This document shows positions 7,220 through 14,301 of a stretch of 16,896 nt of DNA, in pieces. The stretch comes from Pontimonas sp. Its GTDB lineage: Bacteria > Actinomycetota > Actinomycetes > Actinomycetales > Microbacteriaceae. Every line of letters starts with the position of its first letter. The stretch's first letter is position 1. The notes under the pieces were generated by a model that saw nothing but the letters and a program-made list of their open reading frames with translations, had not been told where the DNA came from and did no database searches. Both the position numbers and the translations under genes were made by a program. Where the stretch lies: NCBI GenBank assembly GCA_021741925.1, contig JAIOWW010000012.1, forward strand, positions 1 through 16,896, in the 5' to 3' direction.

Positions 7220-8929
7220 TTACTTGGCTGCCTTGGCAGGCGCCTTCTTGATGGCCTCGATGGCGGGCAAATCTACTTCGGGGTGGTTCAAGTCAAATGC
7301 GGGTGACTCTGAACGGATCCGCGGAATCGAGGTGAAGTTGTGACGAGGAGGAGGGCATGAGGTGGCCCACTCGAGCGAGCGCCCATAACCCCACGGATCG
7401 TTGACGGTCACCTTCTGGCCGTTGCGCGCCGTCAGGTACACGTTCAGGAGAAATGGAATCATCGACAGTGCGAGCAACACCGAGCCCACTGTGGAGAGCT
7501 GGTTCATCCAGGTAAACCCGTCCTCCGGAAGGTACGTCGCGTAGCGACGGGGCATCCCCATTACGCCTAGCCAGTGCTGGATGAGGAAGGTCATGTGGAA
7601 TCCGACAAAGAGAATCCAGAAGTGAACGTGACCCAACGACTCATTCAGCATCTTTCCGGTGAACTTGGGCCACCAGAAGTAGAACCCGGCGAACATCGCG
7701 AAGACCACGGTTCCAAAGACAACATAGTGGAAGTGGGCCACAACGAAATAGCTATCTGACACATGGAAGTCAAGCGGCGGTGACGCAAGAATCACACCGG
7801 TGAGCCCGCCGAAGACAAACGAAATCAGGAAGCCCAGAGCAAAGACAATCGGCGTATCGAAGGTGACAGAGCCTCGCCACATTGTGCCGATCCAGTTGAA
7901 GATCTTCACACCCGTGGGCACTGCAATCAACATGGTCATCAAGGCGAAGAACGGCAACAGCACAGACCCTGTGACATACATGTGGTGGGCCCACACCGTC
8001 ATCGACAGCGCAGCGATGGCGATCGTCGCGTACACCAGTGTCTTGTAACCGAAAATGGGCTTGCGGCTAAAGACCGGGAAAATCTCGGACACAATTCCGA
8101 AGAACGGCAGAGCGATGATATACACCTCGGGGTGGCCGAAGAACCAGAAAAGGTGTTGCCAGAGAATAGCGCCACCATTCGCAGCGTCGTAGACGTGGGA
8201 ACCGAAGACTCGGTCAGCACCCAAGGCAAGCATTGCAGCTGCGAGAACGGGGAAAGCCAACAGCACCAAAATGGAAGTGACGAGCGTGTTCCAGGTAAAG
8301 ATGGGCATCCGCCACATCGTCATACCGGGGACTCGCATCGTGATGATGGTGGTGATGAAGTTGACCGCACCGAGAATCGTTCCAAAACCGCTCAGACCTA
8401 GCCCAAACACCCACAAGTTCCCACCGAGTCCCGGGGAAAATGTTTGGCTTGAGAGGGGCGTGTAGGCAAACCACCCGAACGACGCGGCGCCCTGAGGTGT
8501 TAGGAATCCCGCAACTGCGATGAGCGAACCGAAGCTAAAGAACCAGTAGGCCAGGGCATTGAGGCGGGGGAAAGCGACGTCAGGTGAACCAATCTGCAAC
8601 GGCATCAGTACGTTGGCAAAACCAGCGAACAACGGTGTCGCAAACATCAGCAACATGATGGTGCCGTGCATGGTGAAAAGCTGGTTGTACTGCTCCTTGG
8701 TGGCAACGATTTCCAGCCCAGGTGCGAAGAGTTGAGCGCGAATAACCAGCGCCATAACACCACCGAGAAGGAAGTACAGGAAGGAGGTGATGAGGTAGAG
8801 GTACCCGATCTTCTTGTGGTCTGTCGAGGTGATCCACTCAACAAACACGTTGCCTTTGCGCGCGACCCCTGCGTTCGAGAGCCCCTGGGGCGTCTGTGCT
8901 ACGGAGGGACGAGGAGCTGTGGTGGTCAT
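7220..8929 (-). CDS. ctaD: Cytochrome c oxidase subunit I (aa3 type)
   Basis: The 569-residue catalytic subunit that reduces oxygen to water and pumps protons. Twelve-helix heme-copper oxidase signatures are all present: H88 (in FTMHGTIM) and H401 for the low-spin heme, H266 with H315 and H316 for CuB, Y270 in HPEVY as the tyrosine cross-linked to a CuB histidine, and H399 (in AHFHYV) for the high-spin heme. E268, D117 (in GSPDVAF) and K342 (in PTGVKIF) correspond to the D- and K-channel residues, marking an A-type oxidase. The cytoplasmic C-terminus from about 500 ends in a lysine/alanine-rich tail. It begins six bases after the ctaC stop; the upstream AAGAAA is weak, so coupling with ctaC is likely. 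Having ctaD beside ctaC and ctaF differs from Mycobacterium, where ctaD lies elsewhere. Confidence 0.98.
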   Translation of the reverse strand: MTTTAPRPSVAQTPQGLSNAGVARKGNVFVEWITSTDHKKIGYLYLITSFLYFLLGGVMALVIRAQLFAPGLEIVATKEQYNQLFTMHGTIMLLMFATPLFAGFANVLMPLQIGSPDVAFPRLNALAYWFFSFGSLIAVAGFLTPQGAASFGWFAYTPLSSQTFSPGLGGNLWVFGLGLSGFGTILGAVNFITTIITMRVPGMTMWRMPIFTWNTLVTSILVLLAFPVLAAAMLALGADRVFGSHVYDAANGGAILWQHLFWFFGHPEVYIIALPFFGIVSEIFPVFSRKPIFGYKTLVYATIAIAALSMTVWAHHMYVTGSVLLPFFALMTMLIAVPTGVKIFNWIGTMWRGSVTFDTPIVFALGFLISFVFGGLTGVILASPPLDFHVSDSYFVVAHFHYVVFGTVVFAMFAGFYFWWPKFTGKMLNESLGHVHFWILFVGFHMTFLIQHWLGVMGMPRRYATYLPEDGFTWMNQLSTVGSVLLALSMIPFLLNVYLTARNGQKVTVNDPWGYGRSLEWATSCPPPRHNFTSIPRIRSESPAFDLNHPEVDLPAIEAIKKAPAKAAK

Positions 8930-8935
8930 GTTTTC

Positions 8936-9796
8936 TTACTCACTCTCACTGAATGCTGTAGTTCCGGGAAGGTTCTGCAAAACGTTTGCTTCTGGACCTA
9001 GGCGTCCCACATTGCCCTGGTCTCGCAGTGCTTGAATCTGCTGGTTGTACTCCTGCTCAGACACTACGTGCACTTCAAAAAGCATCAGGGAGTGGTACTC
9101 ACCGCAAAGCTCTGCGCACTTACCGCGGAAGACTCCCTCTTCCTGAGGAATGAAGTACCAGTAATTGGTCCGAGCAGGGATCATGTCCTTCTTGTATAAA
9201 AAGTCGATCACCCAGAAGGAGTGGATAACGTCGCGAGATTCAATTTTGATCTCGACCTTCTTGTCAACGGGCAAGTAGAGCTTGGGAAGAAGCTCCGTGT
9301 CCACTCCCCCGCCAGGAAGTTCCTGACCCTGAATCCCCGAGAGATACACATTCTCATTCAGGTAGTTGAAGTCCCACGCCCAACGCTTCCCGTAGACCTC
9401 GATGGAAACATCGGGGTCCTCTAGCGGAGCCTCGATGATGGTTTGGTCTCGAGCCGTGAAGGCGAAGAACCCCAACACCAGAATGAGAGGCACAACCGTG
9501 TAGAAGGTTTCAATCGGCATGTTGTAGCGCAACTGAGCGGGCAACCCCGTTTGTCCGCGGCGGCGGCGATACACCACAGACGCCCAAATAATCAGTAGCC
9601 ACGTGACCACACCCACAACAAGGAGCACAATCCAGGAGACAACCCACAGGTCAACAACTCGGTCTACCTGGTTAGTGAGGCCTCGCTCCGTGGGAAGCCA
9701 ACCCAATGCGCTCTGCGATGTACACCCGGCCAGGACAACAGCCAAAACGGTGAGAAGTGACGCGCCTTTGAGGCCGCGCTTGAGGGTGTGGCGCAC
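8936..9796 (-). CDS. ctaC: Cytochrome c oxidase subunit II (CuA, lipoprotein)
   Basis: The 286-residue CuA subunit that takes electrons from QcrC and passes them to heme a of CtaD. It starts with a lipoprotein signal peptide ending in LAGC, with C25 as the predicted lipidated cysteine. Two membrane helices follow (about 50-72 and 97-115). The cupredoxin domain has H192 (in VIHSFW) and the CuA-binding CAELCGEYHSLM, giving C227, E229, C231, H235 and M238, all intact. W139 and W141 sit in the aromatic patch (KRWAWDF) used for electron entry. The GTG start at 9796 has AAAGG six bases upstream. A TTGACA sequence lies about 20 bases before the start on the minus strand, but no matching -10 follows before the gene. 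It leads the ctaC-ctaD-ctaF-GNAT operon. Confidence 0.98.
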   Translation of the reverse strand: MRHTLKRGLKGASLLTVLAVVLAGCTSQSALGWLPTERGLTNQVDRVVDLWVVSWIVLLVVGVVTWLLIIWASVVYRRRRGQTGLPAQLRYNMPIETFYTVVPLILVLGFFAFTARDQTIIEAPLEDPDVSIEVYGKRWAWDFNYLNENVYLSGIQGQELPGGGVDTELLPKLYLPVDKKVEIKIESRDVIHSFWVIDFLYKKDMIPARTNYWYFIPQEEGVFRGKCAELCGEYHSLMLFEVHVVSEQEYNQQIQALRDQGNVGRLGPEANVLQNLPGTTAFSESE

Positions 9797-9900
9797 AGGA
9801 AACCTTTCACCTTGTCAACCAAATTTACGAAGCCCAGTCTAGGACATTCCCCCTCCGCCGCACTCTCAGACAGGCGGGTGTGAGGGCTTTCTCTCAGTCT
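9797..9900. other. Intergenic gap between erpA-like gene and ctaC
   Basis: A 104-bp gap between two genes on the minus strand, where the ctaC promoter should lie. Read on that strand, GTAAATTT is the only AT-rich stretch and could hold a -10 (TAAATT), with GGAATG 17 bases upstream as a poor -35. A 7-bp direct repeat CTGAGAG occurs twice just after the erpA stop. I see no convincing terminator. Confidence 0.35.
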
Positions 9901-10248
9901 CTAGGAGAAACTATCCCCACAGGCACAGCTGCCCTGAGCGTTGGGGTTGTCAATGGTGAACCCTTGCTTCTGGATGGTGTCCTCAAAGTCAACGGTCGCG
10001 CCCTCGAGATAGGGGGAGCTCATCTTGTCCACCACGAGCTCCACACCGGAGAAATCACGGACAAGGTCATCCTCCATCAGACGCTCGTCAAAGAACAACT
10101 GATAAATCAATCCGGAGCATCCGCCGGGTTGAACGGCAACGCGCAAACGAAGATCGTCCCGACCCTCTTGGTCGAGGAGATTTCGGACCTTGGTCGCCGC
10201 CTGATCGGTGAGCGATACGCCATGGGTCTGGTTCAGAGTCTCTGTCAT
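9901..10248 (-). CDS. erpA: A-type iron-sulfur carrier protein (HesB/IscA/ErpA family)
   Basis: A 115-residue A-type carrier that delivers iron-sulfur clusters to apoproteins. The three conserved cysteines are present: C44 in GGCSG and C108 with C110 in the C-terminal SCACG. VDKMSSPYLEGATVDF (73-88) is the typical central segment. The ATG at 10248 is chosen because AAGGA lies seven bases upstream; the frame is open 21 codons further but without such a site. On the minus strand, TACACT (10278-10273) is a possible -10 for a short leader. In Mycobacterium an erpA-like gene also lies near ctaC, so the neighbourhood is conserved. The Rieske protein QcrA encoded nearby is a plausible client, by inference only. 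The symbol follows common usage for actinobacterial members and is less certain than the family. Confidence 0.93.
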   Translation of the reverse strand: MTETLNQTHGVSLTDQAATKVRNLLDQEGRDDLRLRVAVQPGGCSGLIYQLFFDERLMEDDLVRDFSGVELVVDKMSSPYLEGATVDFEDTIQKQGFTIDNPNAQGSCACGDSFS

Positions 10249-10301
10249 GGTGTGGTCCTTTCGTGACCCTTCAGTGTAACCAACCCAACTTGGCTTCGGC
10301 T

Positions 10302-10324
10302 GGAACCTCACTGGGAGAGGTTCC
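10302..10324. repeat. Perfect 8-bp inverted repeat between divergent genes
   Basis: GGAACCTC (10302-10309) and GAGGTTCC (10317-10324) are exact reverse complements separated by ACTGGGA. The repeat lies upstream of both divergent genes, 53 bp from the erpA start and 51 bp from the DUF3043 start, and has no T-run on either strand. It may be an operator or a hairpin; the binding protein is unknown. Confidence 0.55.
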
Positions 10325-10375
10325 CCTATCTCCCGCTAATCTGGTGGAACACCGTTCGTTGCAGGAGAGGCATAC

Positions 10376-10918
10376 GTGGCACAGGAACTTTCGCACCCCG
10401 AGGACATCGAACCATCGGGAAAAGGGCGCCCCACCCCGCGGCGCAAGGATCGGGAAGCGGAACTCAAGCGCCCCCTCGTGTCTAACAACCGCAAAGAGGC
10501 GCGCGCACGTCTCGCCAAGGAGCGCGAGCGCGCACGTCTCGGCCTCGCAAATGGCGAAGAGAAATTCCTGCCCCTGAGGGACAAGGGGCCCCAGAAAAAA
10601 TGGGTCCGGGATTTCGTCGATGCGCGCTGGAATTTCGGTGAGTTCCTCATCCCAATCATGTTTGCGGTGATTATTGCAACCTTCCTGCCCTCATTGCAGG
10701 CTCAGTTCATCGCGATTGTCGTCTTGTGGTCCTTCTTCCTGATCACCATCATCGATGCGTTTGTCGTGGGTGCCGGGGTGCGAAAAGGGTTGCGAGCCAA
10801 GTACGGAGAAGACAAGGTAGAAAACGGCGTTCGCTGGTACGCAGCTATGAGAGCCCTTCAAATGCGCGGCCTCCGGCTTCCAAAACCGCAGGTCAAGCGC
10901 GGAGAGAAGCCTAGCTAG
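10376..10918 (+). CDS. DUF3043 membrane protein
   Basis: A 180-residue protein of the actinobacterial DUF3043 family. The first 80 residues are highly charged and rich in Arg, Lys and Glu, with GKGRPTPRRKDREAE (16-30) and PLRDKGPQKKWVRDFVDARWNFGE (66-89), both characteristic of the family. Two membrane helices follow at about 90-106 and 110-132, then a basic C-terminus. The function is unknown; the charged N-terminus would be cytoplasmic. The GTG start at 10376 is fixed by AGGAGAGG at 10363-10370. The gene is divergent from erpA, an order also seen around ctaC in other Actinobacteria. A 12-bp direct repeat (10503-10514 and 10530-10541) encodes RARL twice, nine residues apart. The TAG stop overlaps the stop of convergent pyrD by four bases in CTAG. 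Confidence 0.93.
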   Translation: MAQELSHPEDIEPSGKGRPTPRRKDREAELKRPLVSNNRKEARARLAKERERARLGLANGEEKFLPLRDKGPQKKWVRDFVDARWNFGEFLIPIMFAVIIATFLPSLQAQFIAIVVLWSFFLITIIDAFVVGAGVRKGLRAKYGEDKVENGVRWYAAMRALQMRGLRLPKPQVKRGEKPS

Positions 10919-11940
10919 CGACGACCGCCCATCTCCTCCAGAACCTTTCTGGCAAAGAATGGTCCTCGATACACAAACCCGGTGTACGCCTGAACGAGGG
11001 TGGCTCCGTTGTCCAGAAGAGTCTGGGCGTCGTCTCCGGTCATGACTCCCCCGACGCTAATCACGCAATACTCCCGGGGCAGATTCTGTCGAATGACTCG
11101 CAGAACCTCGAGGGAGCGTGCGCTCAACGGGTGACCAGATAGGCCCCCCTCCCCCATTCGGGCTACCTCCTCGCGCGGCGTCACTAAGCCTTCCCGCGAC
11201 AGAGTCGTGTTGGTTGCCACGATTCCCGCAAGCCCCAAGTCACACACAACATCTACAACTTCAGAGATGGCGTCATCACTGAGGTCGGGGGCGATTTTGA
11301 CCAGAACGGGAGTCTCGCCAGCATGATCGAGCACAGCTTTCAAGATCGGTTCAAGAAAACTGCGCTCCTGGAGTCCTCGAAGTCCCGGAGTGTTCGGAGA
11401 ACTGACGTTGACCACGAGGTAATCGGCATAGTGGGCAAGTGCCTTAGTGCACGCAACATAGTCCTCTCGCGCCATTTCCTGAGGCGTTGCTTTGTTCTTG
11501 CCGATATTGACCCCAATCACAGGCAGTGCCCCACCTTGCGCGCGCAATGCTTTCAAACGGCGAGCAACGACTTCCACACCCTCGTTGTTGAAACCCATTC
11601 GATTGATGAGTGCTCTGTCGCGGGGCAGTCGGAACAAGCGGGGTGTGGGGTTTCCCGGCTGGGGTTTAGGTGTCACCGTCCCCACCTCGACATGTCCAAA
11701 GCCCAACGCATGGAACCCTCGGACGGCCACAGCATTCTTGTCGAACCCCGCCGCAAGCCCTAGGGGAGATTCAAAGGTTGTCTCCAAAGTCTTGACTTGC
11801 ATCGCGGGAGAGAGAGACTTGTCCGAGCGCAGTACAAGCTTCCCGAGCGGGGTGCCGGCAAGCCGAACAACCAGCATTCCCAGGTGATGGGTAAATTCAG
11901 GGTTGAGGCGCTTGAGGACAGAGAACACGGCCTCGTACAT
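10915..11940 (-). CDS. pyrD: Dihydroorotate dehydrogenase (quinone), class 2
   Basis: Oxidises dihydroorotate to orotate in pyrimidine synthesis and passes electrons to membrane menaquinone. At 341 residues it has the class 2 length, with the amphipathic N-terminal extension (about 1-45) that docks to the membrane. Seen motifs: GLAAGFDKNA (61-70) and INRMGFNNEG (112-121) for FMN and substrate binding, NVSSPNTPGLRGLQ (178-191) with the catalytic serine of class 2 enzymes, VKIAPDL near 215, and SVGGV (295-299) with AYTGFVYRGP for FMN phosphate. It is the last gene of hisD-nrdR-pyrD: its ATG shares one base with the nrdR stop (TGATG), so translation is probably coupled. It joins the bcc complex indirectly, since both use the quinone pool. 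Confidence 0.97.
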   Translation of the reverse strand: MYEAVFSVLKRLNPEFTHHLGMLVVRLAGTPLGKLVLRSDKSLSPAMQVKTLETTFESPLGLAAGFDKNAVAVRGFHALGFGHVEVGTVTPKPQPGNPTPRLFRLPRDRALINRMGFNNEGVEVVARRLKALRAQGGALPVIGVNIGKNKATPQEMAREDYVACTKALAHYADYLVVNVSSPNTPGLRGLQERSFLEPILKAVLDHAGETPVLVKIAPDLSDDAISEVVDVVCDLGLAGIVATNTTLSREGLVTPREEVARMGEGGLSGHPLSARSLEVLRVIRQNLPREYCVISVGGVMTGDDAQTLLDNGATLVQAYTGFVYRGPFFARKVLEEMGGRR

Positions 11941-12407
11941 CAGCCGTCCTCTGCAGGCTCAACTGCCGCAATACGCAGAGCGTCAATGGCGGACTCAAAA
12001 TCATCCAAACTTTCAAACGCTTGATAGACCGAGGCGAAACGAAGGTATGCCACTTCATCAAGCTCTCGCAGAGGTTCCAGAATGGCCAAACCGATCTCGT
12101 TGGCATCCACCTGGGAGGCGCCGGTTTGGCGGATTGTCTCCTCAACCCGCTGGGCGAGCTGGGCAAGGTCCTGATCTGTGACGGGCCGCCCCTGACAGGC
12201 TTTTTTGACACCCGCAGCAATCTTCTCCCGTGAGAAAGGCTCCGTCACGCCGCTGCGCTTAATGACGCTCAAACTCGCCGTTTCCAGCGTGGAAAACCGT
12301 CGACTGCACTCTGGGCATTGACGCCTACGACGGATTGATACTCCGTCATCACTGGTTCGCGAATCAATCACGCGACTGTCAGGGTGGCGACAAAAAGGGC
12401 AGTACAT
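11940..12407 (-). CDS. nrdR: Transcriptional repressor NrdR
   Basis: A 155-residue regulator of ribonucleotide reductase genes that senses ATP/dATP. The N-terminal zinc ribbon has C3, C6, C31 and C34 (MYCPFC and QCPECSRRF). Residues 11-40 follow the conserved SRVIDSR pattern. The ATP-cone domain starts around VIKRSGVTEPFSREKI (48-63) and runs to about 140. The start is an ATG at 12407 with AGGG just upstream, 12 bp after the hisD stop. No nrd gene and no pair of NrdR boxes was recognised in the window, so its targets lie elsewhere. Its place between hisD and pyrD puts a nucleotide-level regulator in an operon that uses PRPP-derived pathways. Confidence 0.97.
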   Translation of the reverse strand: MYCPFCRHPDSRVIDSRTSDDGVSIRRRRQCPECSRRFSTLETASLSVIKRSGVTEPFSREKIAAGVKKACQGRPVTDQDLAQLAQRVEETIRQTGASQVDANEIGLAILEPLRELDEVAYLRFASVYQAFESLDDFESAIDALRIAAVEPAEDG

Positions 12408-12419
12408 GGTGCCCTAAGC

Positions 12420-13739
12420 CTATAGTTCGCCGGGCTCGAGGAAGCGAGTTGTCACTGCGTCGCCATGCGCCGGAAGGTTCTCGGCCTGCGCAAGAGCCAC
12501 TATCGAGTCTGCAACGTGTTCTAGAGCCCCTTTGTCGTACTCAACCACTTGCTGGGAGCGCAGAAAGGTGAGTGGCGACAACCCGGAGGTAAAGCGCGCT
12601 CCTCCTGCTGTGGGAAGTACGTGATTCGATCCGGCTAGGTAGTCACCGGCACTCACGGGCGTGTAATCCCCTATGAAAATTGCACCCGCGTGCCGAATAT
12701 CGCCCACCACATCATCGGGTGACTCCACCATAATTTCGAGGTGCTCGGCGGCGAGTGCGTTGACTAGATCGACAGCCTGGTCCAGCCTGTCCACCACGAG
12801 AATTGCGGATTGTTCGCCACTCAGAGAGGTCGTTACGCGCTCACTGTGGTGGGTCTGCGCCACCTGCCGGGTGAGGGAAGCCTCGACTCTTTTCGCGAGC
12901 TCCATAGAGGTCGTGATCAGCACAGCGGAGGCTAACTCATCATGCTCGGCCTGCGAGACCATATCCGCCGCAATGAACTCGGGGTGCGCGGTGTCGTCAG
13001 CGAGAATTCCGATTTCCGTTGGTCCAGCCTCCGAGTCAATCCCCACCTGACCTCGCACCTGCTTTTTAGCGGCCGCTACGTAGCGATTCCCGGGGCCGGT
13101 GATGACCGACACGCTCGCAAGGGCAATATCTGGGACGCCCCAAGCCAAAGCGGCTATGGCGCCAGCCCCACCCACTGCATAGACCTCCGTAATCCCCAGT
13201 AACTCAGCCGCGGCAAGAATCGTGGGATGTGGGAGACCTCCAAAATCCTGTTGGGGTGGCGACACCAGGACGATATCGGGAACTCCTGCAGCCTGAGCGG
13301 CGACCACATTCATCACCACGCTCGAGGGATACACAGCCTTTCCTCCGGGAACGTAGACACCCGCGCGATCAACGGGCACATAGCGGGTGGTCACTGACCC
13401 GCCCGCGTTATACGTCGTGGTGGTGGACTGCGGCACTGCATCTTCAGAGGCGGCGCGCACTCGACGAATTGACTCCTCGAGGGCAGACTTGACCTTTTTA
13501 TCCAGTCCAGAGAGCGCACCCTTAAGGGCAGTGGAACTAACCCGCAGGTCATCCACTGCCACACCGTCGAAAGCAAGCGCCTGGCGCCGCAAAGCACTGG
13601 AACCGTCTTTTTTGACTTCTGCCATCAGATCGCTCACTGTCGCATCGACTTCGGCAGCCCCGAGGCTCACCCGGGGAACAAAGCTGTGCGCGTTCGCAGC
13701 GGTGAGGGCGACACCCCTGAGGTCTTCAATCCGAATCAT
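12420..13739 (-). CDS. hisD: Histidinol dehydrogenase
   Basis: Catalyses the last two steps of histidine synthesis, oxidising histidinol to histidine with two NAD. The 439-residue protein is full length. Zinc and catalytic residues match those of E. coli HisD: Q263 and H266 (in SQAEHDELA), E332 and H333 (in AAEHLEIM), D366 (in SAGDYLAGSNHVLPT) and H425 (in LPAHGDA). The glycine-rich YVPGGKAVYPSS (129-140) and the nucleotide-binding GPGNRYVAAAK stretch are also present. The frame is open up to 14051, but this part runs antisense through the flavin reductase gene; the ATG at 13739 (MIRIEDLRG) fits the family N-terminus and has GAGGG upstream. No other his gene is seen here; it heads the hisD-nrdR-pyrD operon. 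Confidence 0.97.
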   Translation of the reverse strand: MIRIEDLRGVALTAANAHSFVPRVSLGAAEVDATVSDLMAEVKKDGSSALRRQALAFDGVAVDDLRVSSTALKGALSGLDKKVKSALEESIRRVRAASEDAVPQSTTTTYNAGGSVTTRYVPVDRAGVYVPGGKAVYPSSVVMNVVAAQAAGVPDIVLVSPPQQDFGGLPHPTILAAAELLGITEVYAVGGAGAIAALAWGVPDIALASVSVITGPGNRYVAAAKKQVRGQVGIDSEAGPTEIGILADDTAHPEFIAADMVSQAEHDELASAVLITTSMELAKRVEASLTRQVAQTHHSERVTTSLSGEQSAILVVDRLDQAVDLVNALAAEHLEIMVESPDDVVGDIRHAGAIFIGDYTPVSAGDYLAGSNHVLPTAGGARFTSGLSPLTFLRSQQVVEYDKGALEHVADSIVALAQAENLPAHGDAVTTRFLEPGEL

Positions 13740-13790
13740 GGCTCCCTCATCGTATCGGTGGCGGGGGAATAAAGCCGAGGAAGTCTGGCT

Positions 13791-13804
13791 TAAGATAAGG
13801 GTGA
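13791..13804 (+). promoter_or_regulatory. Candidate -10 element of the flavin reductase gene, possibly leaderless
   Basis: TAAGAT (13791-13796) matches the -10 consensus at four of six positions. It ends seven bases before the ATG at 13804, so transcription would begin at the start codon or at the GTG at 13801. The hexamer 17 bp upstream (AATAAA) is a poor -35. An AAGG at 13797-13800 is too close to be a normal ribosome binding site. Confidence 0.4.
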
Positions 13805-14301
13805 TGACAACGACAGACGCACTTCGCCCCTCCGAAGCTTTCCTCGAGTCTTTTCGTCGGCATGGAGCCGGAATAGCGGTGGTGACACTGCGCAAGAAAG
13901 ACGGATCGCCGACAGGCTTTATCGCGACGTCCCTAGCCTCCCTGTCGGCGAATCCTCCTGTGGCCACTTTCAACATGGCACAAACCGCGAGCTCCTGGTC
14001 TTCTCTATCGGTGGAAACCCCAATCCTCATCCACCTGTTGTCCACCGACAACGTAGATCTCGCGAGGAAGATGGCGGGCGAATCCGACCAGCGATTCGAG
14101 GGAGATCATTGGCACGAGGGACCAGATGGGCTGCCACTTCTCACGGGTGTTCATGCCTGGATGACCGCCACCGTGGTCGCGATTACCGAAGTGGAATTCA
14201 GCGCCATGGTCGCCGCTCGCATTACCGGCGGCGCACTCGGCGAACACTCCACACCCCTGGTTTACTCTGAGCGCGACTACCGGGCGGTTGCGCCGCTCTA
14301 A
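13804..14301 (+). CDS. Flavin reductase-like FMN-binding protein
   Basis: A 165-residue protein of the flavin reductase (RutF/HpaC-like) domain family, which binds FMN or FAD and often supplies reduced flavin to a partner monooxygenase. Visible signatures are FRRHGAGIAVVTLRKKDGSPTGF near the N-terminus, ATSLASLSANPPVATFNM for flavin binding (about 39-56), and the closing GEHSTPLVYSERDYRAV. No partner oxygenase is encoded in the window, so the substrate and role are open. The start could be the ATG at 13804 or the GTG at 13801; the longer open frame from 13387 runs antisense to hisD and is not coding. It is divergent from hisD (64 bp apart) and convergent with dnaE, whose stop it overlaps by four bases in CTAA. 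Confidence 0.88.
   Translation: MTTTDALRPSEAFLESFRRHGAGIAVVTLRKKDGSPTGFIATSLASLSANPPVATFNMAQTASSWSSLSVETPILIHLLSTDNVDLARKMAGESDQRFEGDHWHEGPDGLPLLTGVHAWMTATVVAITEVEFSAMVAARITGGALGEHSTPLVYSERDYRAVAPL

Noticed and set aside
9808..9816. TTGACA just upstream of ctaC on the minus strand as a -35 box
   Set aside because: A -10 at normal spacing would fall inside the start of ctaC and no suitable hexamer is there.
9880..10266. A 128-codon plus-strand open frame covering the erpA-like gene
   Set aside because: It is the antisense shadow of the iron-sulfur carrier, whose three cysteines and ribosome binding site show the real strand.
10503..10541. A 12-bp direct repeat (GCGCACGTCTCG) inside the DUF3043 gene
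   Set aside because: The copies are 27 bp apart, in frame, and encode the same RARL in a charged helix; this is a protein-level repeat, not a mobile or regulatory element.
13387..13803. N-terminal extension of the flavin reductase gene
   Set aside because: It is antisense to hisD, low in family resemblance, and the conserved domain starts just after the ATG at 13804.
13740..14051. N-terminal extension of hisD by 104 codons
   Set aside because: It would run antisense through the flavin reductase gene, and the family N-terminus begins at the ATG at 13739 with its own ribosome binding site.
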